Positions 33,541 through 43,037 of a DNA stretch of 60,781 nt are shown piece by piece; positions within the stretch are counted from its first letter, which is position 1, and every line of letters starts with the position of its first letter. The position numbers were made by a program, and so were the translations under genes. Under the pieces are notes generated by a model, which made no database searches, was not told the DNA's origin, and saw nothing but the letters and a program-made list of their open reading frames with translations. Location: assembly GCA_947479055.1 (NCBI GenBank), contig CANJYE010000018.1, positions 1 through 60,781 on the forward strand, written 5' to 3'. This DNA comes from Erythrobacteraceae bacterium. Lineage in GTDB: Bacteria > Pseudomonadota > Alphaproteobacteria > Sphingomonadales > Sphingomonadaceae.

Positions 33541-34500
33541 CTAACCGGCAGTCAGCGCAGGCAGCACTTCGTCCGCGAAGCGGCGCGCCTGTGCCTGATA
33601 GGTGTCATTATCCTTTTCCATCGGCGACACCACGAACGTGGTGCAACCAGCCGCGATATACTCCCTCAAACGGGCAATCACTGTCTCCGGCCTGCCTGCC
33701 AGCGCGAAACGCTTGAGCTGCTCCGGATTGCCCGCCAGCGTCAGTTCATTGGCAAATCCGAGGTTGAGTTCGAGCGCGCGATCCATCGCCTGCTCGTCAT
33801 CGTCACCGATCTGAAAGTTGAGCAGGATGCCCCGCTCGAACGGAAGGGCACTGCGTCCAGCCCGCGCCCGTGCCTCATCGATGGTGGCGCTGTCCCTCTG
33901 GAAACCACCCGGCGTGACGAAAAAGGCCAGCCAGCCACCGGCTTCCCGTCCGACCCGTTCCAGCGCAGCCGGTGCGCGGCCGGCCAGCAACATCGGGATC
34001 GGGGGTGGCACGGGGCTGACGCTGACCTGATCGAAGCTGGTGAAGCGCCCTTCGCTGTCCACCGTCTCGCCAGCGAACAACCGCCGGAGCAGAGCAATGG
34101 CCTCGTCCATGCGTGCGCCGCGCTCCTTGATCGGGATGCCGGCCGCCTGCCATTCACGCGGCCATTCGCCACCCACGCCAAGGCCCAGTGCGAACCGCCC
34201 GCCCGACAGCGTGGCGAGCGTCGCCAGTTGCGCCGCCATCACCGAAACCTGCCGCATCGGCGCGAGAAGCACGCTGGTGCCGATACGCACCCGCTCGGTC
34301 CGCGCGGCAACAAAGGCGAGACAAGTCAGGGATTCGAGAAATTGCCACGGATGGACGATATGATCGCCCACCCAGACCGAGGAAAAGCCGGCCTCTTCCG
34401 CCCAGCTTGCGGTTGTGCCCACCAGCGAGGGATCGAACGGCTGTCCGCGTGGGGCATGGGTCGGCAGCATCAGTCCGAAATCAAGCGTTGCTGTAGTCAT
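33541..34500 (-). CDS. LLM-class flavin-dependent oxidoreductase
   Basis: A 319-residue luciferase-like protein of the F420-type LLM group: SSVWVGDHIVHP near residue 40, the LATLSGGRFALGLGVGGEWPREW segment and IPMLLAGRAPAALERVG. It is the last gene of the 36936-33541 run and overlaps the aldo/keto reductase by ATGA. Convergent with the P450, 4 bp gap. Cofactor (FMN or F420) not decidable by eye. Confidence 0.87.
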   Translation of the reverse strand: MTTATLDFGLMLPTHAPRGQPFDPSLVGTTASWAEEAGFSSVWVGDHIVHPWQFLESLTCLAFVAARTERVRIGTSVLLAPMRQVSVMAAQLATLATLSGGRFALGLGVGGEWPREWQAAGIPIKERGARMDEAIALLRRLFAGETVDSEGRFTSFDQVSVSPVPPPIPMLLAGRAPAALERVGREAGGWLAFFVTPGGFQRDSATIDEARARAGRSALPFERGILLNFQIGDDDEQAMDRALELNLGFANELTLAGNPEQLKRFALAGRPETVIARLREYIAAGCTTFVVSPMEKDNDTYQAQARRFADEVLPALTAG

Positions 34501-35564
34501 GCCTCGTCCTTGTCTGTGCCCATGGCGCTCGCCCAGTTCCTGCTTTCGCCCGGCATCCGGGCCATCGGGCGATCAAAAATCCATTGCGGATATTCTGGCG
34601 TGAGCTCGCTTGCTTCATCAAGCGCGCAGATATCCGGGGCGGTCAACTCGAGCGTCGCGGCCTTGAGGTTGTCCTCCAACTGCGCCTCGTCTCTCGCGCC
34701 GAATAAACTGCTGGCGATGAATGGGCGGGAAAACTGCCAGGCCAGCGCCACCTGCGCGACCGTCGCTTCAAGGCGGCGCGCGATCTGCGCGGCAATGGCC
34801 ACTATCGCATGGCCACGCTCGACATCGATCGGCGGAAAATCGAAATGCCGCCGTCGCGCATCATCCCCGGCAGAGGCGCCCGTCGGGCTGAATTTGCCCG
34901 AAAGAAATCCGCCGGCAAGCGCGCCCCAGGCGATCACCGGCAAGCTGCGGTCAACCGCCAACGGGGCGACCTCGCGTTCAATGTCCCGGCCGAGCAGCGA
35001 ATAATAGGCCTGGATACATGCCAAAGGCTCGATCTGTCGCAAGGCGGCGATGCCGCATGCCCGCTCGATCTGGTAGGCCGCGAAATTCGAGCAGCCGACA
35101 TGGCGCACCTTGCCCTGTCGCACCAGATCGTCGCAACTGCGCAGCACGCCTTCAAGATCCGCGACCGGATCGAAATTGTGCAGAAAATAAATGTCGATGT
35201 GGTCGGTGCCGAGCCTGCCGAGACTCGCCTCGACCGAGCGCATAATGTGCGGTCGCGACAGGCCAGCATCATTGGCACCTAACCCCGTACGGTTGCCAAC
35301 TTTGGTCGATAGCAGCATGGCATGACGGCGGCCCCGAAGCGCGTCGCCCAACATGCTCTCCGCCGCGCCATCGCCATAGCTGTCGGCTGTATCGATAAGA
35401 TTGACCCCGGCATCGATCAGCCTTCCCAGGATCCGATCCGCTGTGCGCGCATCGATCGCGCCCAGTTTGCCATAAAGAGGATGATCCGCACCGCCGAAAT
35501 TCTGTGCGCCGAAGCCAAGGCAGGAAACATGCAGCCCGGTTCGGCCAAGCGGGCGATACTTCAT
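34497..35564 (-). CDS. aldo/keto reductase
   Basis: A 355-residue (beta/alpha)8 AKR. The catalytic tetrad Asp-Tyr-Lys-His is visible in NLIDTADSYG, LSTKVG and FLHNFD, with NADPH-binding residues in the C-terminal part. It reduces aldehydes or ketones or works in reverse. ATGA overlaps on both sides join it to the LLM and SnoaL-like genes. Confidence 0.9.
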   Translation of the reverse strand: MKYRPLGRTGLHVSCLGFGAQNFGGADHPLYGKLGAIDARTADRILGRLIDAGVNLIDTADSYGDGAAESMLGDALRGRRHAMLLSTKVGNRTGLGANDAGLSRPHIMRSVEASLGRLGTDHIDIYFLHNFDPVADLEGVLRSCDDLVRQGKVRHVGCSNFAAYQIERACGIAALRQIEPLACIQAYYSLLGRDIEREVAPLAVDRSLPVIAWGALAGGFLSGKFSPTGASAGDDARRRHFDFPPIDVERGHAIVAIAAQIARRLEATVAQVALAWQFSRPFIASSLFGARDEAQLEDNLKAATLELTAPDICALDEASELTPEYPQWIFDRPMARMPGESRNWASAMGTDKDEA

Positions 35565-36088
35565 GACCGGACGGAAGCTGCCGCGAGCGCGAGAGCAGCT
35601 GGATCATCGGCATCGCGCCGGCCAACATAGCCATCGAACCCCTCCGGCCAGGCAAAATCGCTCGGCAGTTTCAGCGTCCAGTCCATCGCCACGTCGCGCC
35701 GCGCAATCTTCCACTCCCCCTCACGCTGTTCGAACCGGTCGATATAGCGCGCATAGAGGATCACATCCTTGGCGCCCTTGCTGCTCTTGCTGCGTGAGTG
35801 AATCGCGGTGATGTAGCTCACCACTGTGGCGCTGGTGCCATCCAGGCGGATCATGATGTTGGACAGGCTGTGATAGGTGCCTTCGTAACGCGGGAGAAAT
35901 TCCTTCGAAAAGGCCGTTAGATCTTGCGGCCCGCCCTGGAACGATCCGTAATCGAGCACCGCATCGGGATGGAACAGGGATTCCACCAGCGCTTGATCCA
36001 TACGATCGCTGCCGTGGCAATAAAGGTACAGCACCTCGCGGATCGCGTCCTTGGCGATCAGCGCCTCGATCGAGCCCTGCATGGTCAT
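35561..36088 (-). CDS. SnoaL/NTF2-like domain protein
   Basis: A 175-residue cone-shaped alpha+beta protein. IEALIAKDAIREVLYLYCHGSDR-type opening (in pieces IRDVL-like, then DRMDQALVESLFHPDAVLDYG) matches the SnoaL_4 group. GGAGG lies 8 nt upstream of the ATG at 36088. Such proteins act as ketosteroid-isomerase-like enzymes, dehydratases or cyclases, or bind ligands only. Asp residues in HPDAVLDYG could be catalytic. A related domain occurs fused to a Ddn-like domain at 52983. Confidence 0.83.
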   Translation of the reverse strand: MTMQGSIEALIAKDAIREVLYLYCHGSDRMDQALVESLFHPDAVLDYGSFQGGPQDLTAFSKEFLPRYEGTYHSLSNIMIRLDGTSATVVSYITAIHSRSKSSKGAKDVILYARYIDRFEQREGEWKIARRDVAMDWTLKLPSDFAWPEGFDGYVGRRDADDPAALALAAASVRS

Positions 36089-36129
36089 CGGCAATCCTCC
36101 ACTTTACAAAAGTTCGCAGACTTGCAAGC

Positions 36130-36936
36130 TTAGCTGAAGGTCAAACCGCCGGTCGGGCTTACAGTTGCCCCCGTGACAAAGCGGGCCGCATCAGACGCTA
36201 GAAAGGCCACAACCTCGGCAATGTCGTCCGGCTTGGCGAGACCAAAAGGCGCCTTTGCACGAAGCCGGTCATAGACTTTTGCCTGTTCCGGATTGTCGCC
36301 CAACAGGAAAGCGAAGGACGGTGTATCCTCGACCACGCTCACCGCCACACAGTTGACGCGAATGCGATGGCGCGACAGTTCCTTGGCCATAACGCGGGTC
36401 ATGGCGATCAACCCGCCAGCATAGAAGGCGATGGCGGTTTGCGTCGGCGTCGGCACCCGCCCGCCTTCAGAGGTGATGAAGGTGATGCTGCCGCTTCCCC
36501 GCGCGATCATCTGATCGACCACGGCGCGCGCCGGATTAAGCTTGGCCAGTGCTGCCTCGGCAATAAGATCCGTCACATCGGTGGGAACAATCTGTTCAAA
36601 ATAGGCGATTGCCTTTCGCGGGTCGGCAGTATCGGGATAGCGGCTGCCGCCACCGCTGGCCACAAGCATGTCGATCTGCCCAAACCGGGCGACCGTATCG
36701 GCCACCAACCGTTCCATGTCCGTATATTCGAGCACATCGGCCACAACGAACAACGCCTGCGCGCCCAGCGCTTCGATCTGCGCGAGGGCCTGCGCGCCCT
36801 TGTCGGAACTGCGCCCACAAAGGGAGATTGACACACCCCGCCTAGCTAGCGTGAGGGCAGCCGCCAATCCAAGGCCAGCGGTGCCGCCTGTCACAAGGGC
36901 GACCTTGCCCTGGAGATTGTCCGTATCACCTTTCAT
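36130..36936 (-). CDS. SDR-fold protein lacking the catalytic Tyr/Lys pair
   Basis: A 268-residue protein with the SDR cofactor motif TGGTAGLGLA and the Ser of the active site (FITSEGG). The expected YxxxK position reads IAFYA, so Tyr and Lys are not in place. The fold signature and terminal TGG remain. It may use other residues, act as a binding protein, or be inactive. ATG at 36936 chosen after GAGGG. First gene of the run to 33541; only 53 bp separate it from the terminator of the receptor gene and no promoter is clear. Confidence 0.8.
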   Translation of the reverse strand: MKGDTDNLQGKVALVTGGTAGLGLAAALTLARRGVSISLCGRSSDKGAQALAQIEALGAQALFVVADVLEYTDMERLVADTVARFGQIDMLVASGGGSRYPDTADPRKAIAYFEQIVPTDVTDLIAEAALAKLNPARAVVDQMIARGSGSITFITSEGGRVPTPTQTAIAFYAGGLIAMTRVMAKELSRHRIRVNCVAVSVVEDTPSFAFLLGDNPEQAKVYDRLRAKAPFGLAKPDDIAEVVAFLASDAARFVTGATVSPTGGLTFS

Positions 36937-36989
36937 TGGCTTAACCCTCTGCGCCATGCCTTAATGCACGGCTCCACTCACATGTAACG

Positions 36990-37017
36990 AAAAAGGGGCC
37001 GGATTGCTCCGGCCCCC
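36990..37017 (-). terminator. Rho-independent terminator of the TonB receptor gene
   Basis: A 9-bp perfect stem, GGGGCCGGA (36995-37003) with TCCGGCCCC (37008-37016), loop of 4 nt, followed on the minus strand by TTTTT (36990-36994). It lies 43 bp beyond the receptor stop codon. Confidence 0.88.
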
Positions 37018-37059
37018 GATCCATTTCACCATGATCGCTGCTCGCAATACTCTAGCAAG

Positions 37060-39291
37060 TTAGCGAGCCCCGAACTTGAAGCTCAACTCGACGCCGTAGC
37101 GCCGCGGCTGGCCTGCCTGGTAGCGGTCCGGGAAACCTGCCTGGACATACTGGGCGGCAGTGTACTTCTTGTTGGTCAGGTTTTCGCCATAAAGACGGAC
37201 ACCAAGGGTATCGTCGGCATTGCTCCAGCCAATCGACCCATTGAGGAGGCCATAGGCCTTCTGCGGCAAGCGATTGGTCACATCGAAGAATATCTTCGCC
37301 TGATAGGCATAGTTGGCCGACATTGAGACATTGCCGCCGCCAACCGGAATCTTGGCATTTGCCCCGATGTTGTAGGTGAACTTCGGAGTACGAATCAGGC
37401 GGTTGCCACTGAGGTCGCAGATGCCGTTGATCCCGCCCGGGCCTGCAGGCGTCGGTATGACCGAGCCGTTCGGCAACAGGGTTGTGCAGGGGCTGCCCGG
37501 AAAGTTCTTGTACTTGCTGTCAAGATAGCCAAGGCCGAAGACAATGTTGACGTTTTCCGTCACCATGAAGTTGCCGTCCAGTTCGAAGCCAGTTATCTTG
37601 GCGTTGGACGCGTTTATCGTCGTCTGAATGCCAGTCCCCGGCAGCAGTGCAGGAAGCTGAATGTCCTTGTAATCATAGTTGAACACGGCGGCATTCAACG
37701 TCAGTCGGCGATCCAAGAACTGCGATTTAAGGCCCGCTTCGATTGAATCAATGACTTCCGGACGGAAGGCGATGCCGTTCGCGATCGCGGTGTCGTAGCC
37801 GCCACTCTTGAAGCCGCGCGAATAGGACACATACCCCATGACATCATCTGTGAAATCATAGGAGGCGATGCCACGATAGGTGAACTTCTTGAAGGTCTTG
37901 CTCGTCTCGCCATTCACACCGAAGGCCCCCGGGACCGTGGCCACCACAGCACCGTCGCTGACGACATCGAGTTCGGAATGCAGCGACTTCTTGTCGGAAG
38001 TGTAGCGACCACCCGCCGTCAGCTTGAACTTGTCGGTGACCGGGACGGTCACTTCGGCAAAGCCAGCAAATGACTTTGTCTTCAGACGCGAACGACCATT
38101 GATACCATCGTCGAATGAATTGCCAAAGGCAAAGCCCCGCAACGCGATACCGCCCGGCGCACCTACCGCCTTCTGATTGAAGTAATAGGCACCGACAATC
38201 CAGTCGATCGCGCTGTCAGGCTTGGAAACCAGCTGAAGTTCCTGGCTGAAGACCTTGCCCTTCTGCGAGCCGAAAAAGCCCAGGATCGGGATCGGGCTGA
38301 CGTCAGCATCTTCTGCCTCAACGGCTGAAACCTTTGAAAAGGCAGTGATACTGACAAGATTGAAAGCACCCAAATCCTGATCAAGCCGACCGCTGATCTG
38401 CCAATACTTCTGCTTATTGTAGGGCTCGACGTCGGCGCTGATATCATAGAAGCCGGGCAGTTGACCCACGCCATCCAAACCGATCGACGGCCCGAGGACT
38501 GCAAGGTTATTGCCCACCGAGCTGGAGCTCTTGGTGTAGTTGCCAGCCAGCGTCACCTTGGTGGTATCGCCCAGATTGGCCACCAGCTTGCTGCGGATGT
38601 CAAAGACCTCGGCACCCGCGAATCGCCTGCCGGTGAAGACGTTGCGGCCCTTGGCGTGGTCTTCGTCCGAAAAATAGGCCGAGACATCCATCGCCACGCC
38701 TTCAGAAAGGCCGCCGGCGATATAGGCAGCGCCCTTCATAGTGCCGAAGTTGCCGTACGAAGCCTTCATCTCCCCAGTGAGTTCCTGGGTCGGATCCTTT
38801 GTTACGACGTTGATCAGGCCGCCCGTCGCATTGCGACCGAACAGGGTGCCCTGCGGCCCCTTAATGACTTCAACGCGCTGCACATTTGCCAGCGTGAGCA
38901 GCGAGCTGTAAGCGCTCGGCTGATAAACGCCATCGACATAGGTTGCGACCGAAGGCTCCTGCCCTGGGTTGGTTGCCAGCTGGCCGATGCCGCGAAGAAA
39001 AACCACGAAAGCCGAAACCTGGTTGCTAATGGTGAGGTTCGGAACCTTCATCGGCAGGTCAGAGGTCGATTCGATGCCCGCATTCTGCAGCGCTTCGCCG
39101 CCAAGTGCAGTCACCGCGATGGGAACATCCTGGAGGCGCTGTTCACGGCGCGTCGCCGTCACGACGATTTCCGGACTGCTCGCCGCCTGCTCGCTCTTTC
39201 CGTCCTGTGCAAATGCAGCGGTCGCATCAGCGGCAGCCAAAGCCAGAATTGCCGTGGAAATGATTAAGCGATTTTTCCCCTGCAGGGCCAT
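37060..39291 (-). CDS. TonB-dependent outer-membrane receptor
   Basis: A 743-residue receptor. GGGGAGA precedes the ATG at 39291; the signal peptide ends near AAFA. Plug-domain marks are EIVVTATRREQRLQDVP (TonB-box-like start), VDGVYQPS and RVEVIKGPQGTLFGRNATGG. The beta-barrel ends in ELSFKFGAR, with a terminal aromatic strand. Sphingomonads use such receptors for aromatics, steroids and other hydrophobics. Two operator-like sites lie in and next to its promoter, and a strong terminator follows, so it is a monocistronic, tightly controlled gene. It is the likely substrate gate. Confidence 0.95.
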   Translation of the reverse strand: MALQGKNRLIISTAILALAAADATAAFAQDGKSEQAASSPEIVVTATRREQRLQDVPIAVTALGGEALQNAGIESTSDLPMKVPNLTISNQVSAFVVFLRGIGQLATNPGQEPSVATYVDGVYQPSAYSSLLTLANVQRVEVIKGPQGTLFGRNATGGLINVVTKDPTQELTGEMKASYGNFGTMKGAAYIAGGLSEGVAMDVSAYFSDEDHAKGRNVFTGRRFAGAEVFDIRSKLVANLGDTTKVTLAGNYTKSSSSVGNNLAVLGPSIGLDGVGQLPGFYDISADVEPYNKQKYWQISGRLDQDLGAFNLVSITAFSKVSAVEAEDADVSPIPILGFFGSQKGKVFSQELQLVSKPDSAIDWIVGAYYFNQKAVGAPGGIALRGFAFGNSFDDGINGRSRLKTKSFAGFAEVTVPVTDKFKLTAGGRYTSDKKSLHSELDVVSDGAVVATVPGAFGVNGETSKTFKKFTYRGIASYDFTDDVMGYVSYSRGFKSGGYDTAIANGIAFRPEVIDSIEAGLKSQFLDRRLTLNAAVFNYDYKDIQLPALLPGTGIQTTINASNAKITGFELDGNFMVTENVNIVFGLGYLDSKYKNFPGSPCTTLLPNGSVIPTPAGPGGINGICDLSGNRLIRTPKFTYNIGANAKIPVGGGNVSMSANYAYQAKIFFDVTNRLPQKAYGLLNGSIGWSNADDTLGVRLYGENLTNKKYTAAQYVQAGFPDRYQAGQPRRYGVELSFKFGAR

Positions 39292-39338
39292 GGTGATCTC
39301 CCCTCTCAAAAAGGTAGTTTGGGTCTACTCTTCGAATT

Positions 39339-39387
39339 TAACTAAACGGTCAGGAGTTAGATGGCAATCCTTTATCTGAACGGTTAG
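39339..39387 (-). promoter_or_regulatory. TonB receptor promoter with two operators
   Basis: Minus strand: -35 TTGCCA (39362-39367), 17 nt spacer, -10 TAGTTA (39339-39344). Operator 1, CTGACCGTTTAG (39342-39353), lies in the spacer and covers half of the -10. Operator 2, CTAACCGTTCAG (39376-39387), lies just upstream of the -35. Both face the divergent TetR gene at 39550. Confidence 0.7.
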
Positions 39388-39549
39388 TAAAAATTTTTAG
39401 CGCCCTCTTGCGCAAGGGAAAGCTTGCACGCATTTCCAGCAGCCAATAATGAGCCGTGGCTTGCGACAGGCGGCGCCGCCGTGCAATTTTCAGCATCCGT
39501 GGCGTTACACATAAGATCTAGTTTCGCTCGGGTGGAAAGGGTTAATTGG

Positions 39550-40203
39550 ATGCCAAAAGCCTTTGGCCGCAAGGCGACCTTGGTCGACCGGGTACCTCCA
39601 CGCGGCGGGAGCGAACGCAAGGAGCGTCAGTGCACCCGTATCCTGTACCATGCCGCCCGCCTGTTTTCCGAACTTGGCTATGCCTCGACCACGGTCGACA
39701 TGCTGGCCGAAGTCACACAGATGAACAAAGCGAGCATATATTACTACTTTGAAAACAAGCGTGAAATTCTCTTCACCCTGATCGAGGAATCCGCCAATGA
39801 CCTGCTCGAAGTGTCGAAACCCGCACTCGACTTGGAACCCCGGCTGGCGCTGCGCTACCTGATCCAGTTCGGCATCGGCAATTTTTATCGGCACATCCAC
39901 GAGAACCGCATCTTCTCGCAGGAGTTGCCCTATCTGACCGAAACCCTGTCCCGCGCGCAATATGACAAGATCCACCGGATGCAGCGCGATTACATGAAGA
40001 TTGTCTATAATGTGATCGAACGGGGCATCGCCCAAGGCCTTTTCCGCAAGGGCGACGTGCGCCTGCTCGGTCAGCTGTTCGCAGGCTGGAACCTTGCCCC
40101 GATCCGTCTGACCGAATTGGTCAGCGAGGAGGAAATGGTCGATGCCGTCTCCAACCTATTCATCTCCGGACTGTGCGCCGATGGCACGGCCAGGCCGGAG
40201 TAG
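39550..40203 (+). CDS. TetR/AcrR-family transcriptional regulator, paralog of the 6079 gene
   Basis: A 217-residue TetR protein. GGAAAGGG lies upstream of the ATG at 39550; the frame is open further upstream but begins with unrelated sequence. HTH: STTVDMLAEV then MNKASIYYYFENKREIL. The C-terminal part shares the LPYLTETLSRAQYDKIHRMQRDYMK-type block (in part) with the first TetR. Divergent from the TonB receptor with two operator-like sites between; the classical layout of a local repressor. Best candidate for the regulator of the window-wide motif. Convergent with the aldehyde dehydrogenase, 9 bp gap. Confidence 0.92.
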   Translation: MPKAFGRKATLVDRVPPRGGSERKERQCTRILYHAARLFSELGYASTTVDMLAEVTQMNKASIYYYFENKREILFTLIEESANDLLEVSKPALDLEPRLALRYLIQFGIGNFYRHIHENRIFSQELPYLTETLSRAQYDKIHRMQRDYMKIVYNVIERGIAQGLFRKGDVRLLGQLFAGWNLAPIRLTELVSEEEMVDAVSNLFISGLCADGTARPE

Positions 40204-40212
40204 AACCACCGG

Positions 40213-41691
40213 TCAGGCGGATCGCAGATGGGACGGTGCACTGTCGAGTACGATAGTCTTGGTCTCGAGGAACTCGTGCAGCCCCTCAACCCCTCCCTCG
40301 CGACCGATGCCCGACTGCTTGAAACCGCCAAAGGCGATCGTCGCATCCGAACGGTCTGAATTCTGACCCACGGTGCCTGAGCGCAATTCCCGGGCAAAGC
40401 GATAGGCGCGATCGGGATCGTTGGTATAGACGGTGTTGTTAAGGCCGTAGACGGTGTCGTTGGCAATATCGATCGCCTGGTCTTCGCTGTCGGCGGGGAT
40501 GACGCTGATTACCGGCCCGAAGATTTCTTGCTGGGCGATGGTCGAGCTGTTGGCGACGTTGCCGAATACGGTCGGTTCGATGTAAAAGCCGCGATTGAGC
40601 GCCGCCGGTCGCGCGCCGCCGGTGGCAAGCGTCGCGCCTTCCGCCTTGCCTGCGGCGATCAGTTCCTCGACCCGTTCGCGCTGGCGGCGCATGGCCAGTG
40701 GCCCCATGTCGGTGTTGCTGGCGAAGGGATCGCCAACACGGATCTGCTTGAAGCGAGCAGCCAGTGCACCGACGAGATCATCATGCCGCTTCCGGGTGCA
40801 GATAAGGCGCGTGATCGAGCAGCACACCTGACCGGAGAGCGCCGTGGCCTGGATACCAAGCGTCTCCGCGACGTTTTCCACGTCATAATCATCGAGCAGG
40901 ATGCCTGCCGACTTGCCGCCCAGTTCCAGCGTGAAGCGCGCGATACGCTCTCCGCAGAGCGAGGCGATGCGCTTACCGGCAAGGCTCGATCCGGTGAAGC
41001 TGATCTTATCCACGCGCGGATCGCGCACCAGCATTTCGGAGACCTCGCGGTCTGCCGTGACAACATTGATCACCCCTGGCGGGAAGCCAAGTCCGGCAGC
41101 GATTTCGGCAACCAGGAGTGCTTCGCCCGGTGCTTCGGGCGAGGACTTGACCACCACCGTACAGCCCGCGACCAGCGCAGGCGCAAGCTTGTAACCGATC
41201 ATCACCAGCGGCGCATTCCAGGGAATGATCGCGCCAACGACGCCCACCGGCTCTCGTACGAGCAGGCCAACGCCTTCGCTCCATTTCGGCTCGTGGCGCT
41301 CCTCGAAAGGAAAAGTTTCGGCGATCTGTGCATTCTGCTCAAAGGCATAGACCGGCAGCGCTATCGAGCCGCGCGCGATCTCCAGTGTCACTCCGATCTG
41401 GCTGGTCCAGATTCGCGCGAAATCCTCCGCCCGCTGCTCAATTGCCTTGCCCAGCGCGCGGACATAGCCGCCCCGCTCGGCATGGCTCATCTTGCGCCAC
41501 GGGCCACGGTCGAAAGCCTCGCGGGCGGCAGCGATGGCCCGTTCCATGTCGACGGCCTGCGCCTCGGCCACGCTAACAAAGACCTCTTCAGTCGATGGAT
41601 TGATCACGTCGATGCGCGAGCCGGTGGACGGTGCGACCCAGTCACCGCCAATGAAGAAGCGATCGGGGCGGGAAATCAGGTCGAGGCTCAT
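40213..41691 (-). CDS. NAD(P)-dependent aldehyde dehydrogenase
   Basis: A 492-residue ALDH. Seen are IIPWNAPL near residue 156, the glycine motif FTGSSLAGK near 232, catalytic Glu256 in LELGGKS and Cys290 in SGQVCCS. AAGGAG precedes the ATG. It lies 43 bp downstream of a P450 gene, so P450-derived or PQQ-enzyme-derived aldehydes are likely substrates, giving acids for the CoA ligases. Confidence 0.95.
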   Translation of the reverse strand: MSLDLISRPDRFFIGGDWVAPSTGSRIDVINPSTEEVFVSVAEAQAVDMERAIAAAREAFDRGPWRKMSHAERGGYVRALGKAIEQRAEDFARIWTSQIGVTLEIARGSIALPVYAFEQNAQIAETFPFEERHEPKWSEGVGLLVREPVGVVGAIIPWNAPLVMIGYKLAPALVAGCTVVVKSSPEAPGEALLVAEIAAGLGFPPGVINVVTADREVSEMLVRDPRVDKISFTGSSLAGKRIASLCGERIARFTLELGGKSAGILLDDYDVENVAETLGIQATALSGQVCCSITRLICTRKRHDDLVGALAARFKQIRVGDPFASNTDMGPLAMRRQRERVEELIAAGKAEGATLATGGARPAALNRGFYIEPTVFGNVANSSTIAQQEIFGPVISVIPADSEDQAIDIANDTVYGLNNTVYTNDPDRAYRFARELRSGTVGQNSDRSDATIAFGGFKQSGIGREGGVEGLHEFLETKTIVLDSAPSHLRSA

Positions 41692-41734
41692 GGAAAAACT
41701 CCTTGGAAATACAGGACATCATGATCGGGCGTGA

Positions 41735-42982
41735 TCAAGCGTCCCAGGCGAGATGGAGGTTGTGCAGACCAAAACTGGTGCCGGTATAGGCATTCATTTC
41801 TGGCCCGCGCGCGAAGCGCCACGGGGGCACGCGGGCGAGCCATTCCTCAAGCGCGATGGTCAGTTCAAGCCGCGCCAGATGGGCGCCAGCGCAGATATGC
41901 GGCCCGAAGCCGAAACCAAAATGGCGGACAAGCCCGCGGGCGAGGTTGTAACGATCTGGATCGGGAAACTCTTCCGGATCCATGCTACCGAAGGGGGCGC
42001 AGATGGAAATCCAGTCTCCCTTCTTCATGGCGACGCCTGCCACTTCGACATCCTGCAGGCATTTGCGATGCGCCACAGTGATCGAATAAAGCCGCATCAT
42101 CTCCTCCACCGCCTGCGGCACAAGCGAGGGATCAGCCCGCAGTTGCGCCTGTTGATCGGGATGGGCCGCGAGATGATGAAAGAACCAGCCCAGCGTCGCC
42201 GTGACGGTGTCGAGCCCGGCCAGCAACATGAGGTAGAGTATCCCACGCACTTCCCGGTCTTGCAGGCGCTGGCCGGCAACCTGCGCATTGGCAACATGGC
42301 TGATGAAATCCTCGCGCGGGTTGGCGCGCCGGGCAGCAGCGTGCCCGTCGAGGTAAGCGATGACCGCATGTGATGCGGCATCAGCCACGGCATTGTCCGT
42401 GACATGTTCGCCGACATGCAAGATCGCACTTTTCCAGCCCAGCGCCATCGGCGCATCCCCTTGCGGCAAGCCCATCAACTGGAGGAACACGCTGACCGGA
42501 AGTGGCACAGCAAAGCTGTCGACGAATTCGCACTTCCCCTGCGGGACCAACACATCAATCAGTGCCGACGCATGCGCCCTGATCCCTTCGCCCAGCTTGT
42601 GAACCGCCGGCGGCGACAGGATCGGGTTGAGCAAATGGCGGATACGGGTGTGTTCGGGCGGGTCATATTCGAGCGGGATCAATTCGACTTCGGCATCTTC
42701 CGATCGGGAGTGTTCCGCCTCGCCGACATTGCTGAAGAGCTTCGGATTGCTCAGAACGTAGCGCAGATCCTCAGCACGAGTCAGCACCCAGGCACCGCCG
42801 AAGAACGGGTTGATCGGATTCCAGAACACTCGACCGCAGTGGCGATATTGCTCGACCGTTGCGAATGGCTGCTGCTCGATCCCCGGCGCGTGGACGAAAT
42901 CGAAGGGGTGGACCAGTTCGAGCGGCACGTGGCTTGGCACGGTATATCGCTCCTGCCCGGTGCCGTCGACCTCTCCGCTCAT
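41735..42982 (-). CDS. cytochrome P450, paralog of the 32295 enzyme
   Basis: A 415-residue P450. I-helix LLAGLDTVTATLGW, ExxR in EEMMRLYS (E-x-x-R), haem motif FGFGPHICAGAHLAR. ATG at 42982 follows GGAGAG and gives the same length as the paralog; an upstream start at 43045 would overlap the preceding gene. Forms an operon with the aldehyde dehydrogenase. An operator-like site lies 64 bp upstream, inside the end of the upstream gene. Confidence 0.94.
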   Translation of the reverse strand: MSGEVDGTGQERYTVPSHVPLELVHPFDFVHAPGIEQQPFATVEQYRHCGRVFWNPINPFFGGAWVLTRAEDLRYVLSNPKLFSNVGEAEHSRSEDAEVELIPLEYDPPEHTRIRHLLNPILSPPAVHKLGEGIRAHASALIDVLVPQGKCEFVDSFAVPLPVSVFLQLMGLPQGDAPMALGWKSAILHVGEHVTDNAVADAASHAVIAYLDGHAAARRANPREDFISHVANAQVAGQRLQDREVRGILYLMLLAGLDTVTATLGWFFHHLAAHPDQQAQLRADPSLVPQAVEEMMRLYSITVAHRKCLQDVEVAGVAMKKGDWISICAPFGSMDPEEFPDPDRYNLARGLVRHFGFGFGPHICAGAHLARLELTIALEEWLARVPPWRFARGPEMNAYTGTSFGLHNLHLAWDA

Positions 42983-43037
42983 GCTGCTCTCCACTTGATC
43001 GCCAGAACTTGCACCATCCAGTGAGACAATAGGTGGT

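Noticed and set aside
33304..35004. 566-codon + strand frame running from the P450 end through LLM and AKR genes
   Set aside because: Covers three real genes, low-complexity composition, no motif; shadow frame.
39424..39549. Upstream extension of the second TetR reading frame
   Set aside because: The extra 42 codons do not resemble a TetR N-terminus, and the ATG at 39550 has a good SD and gives the same length as the paralog.
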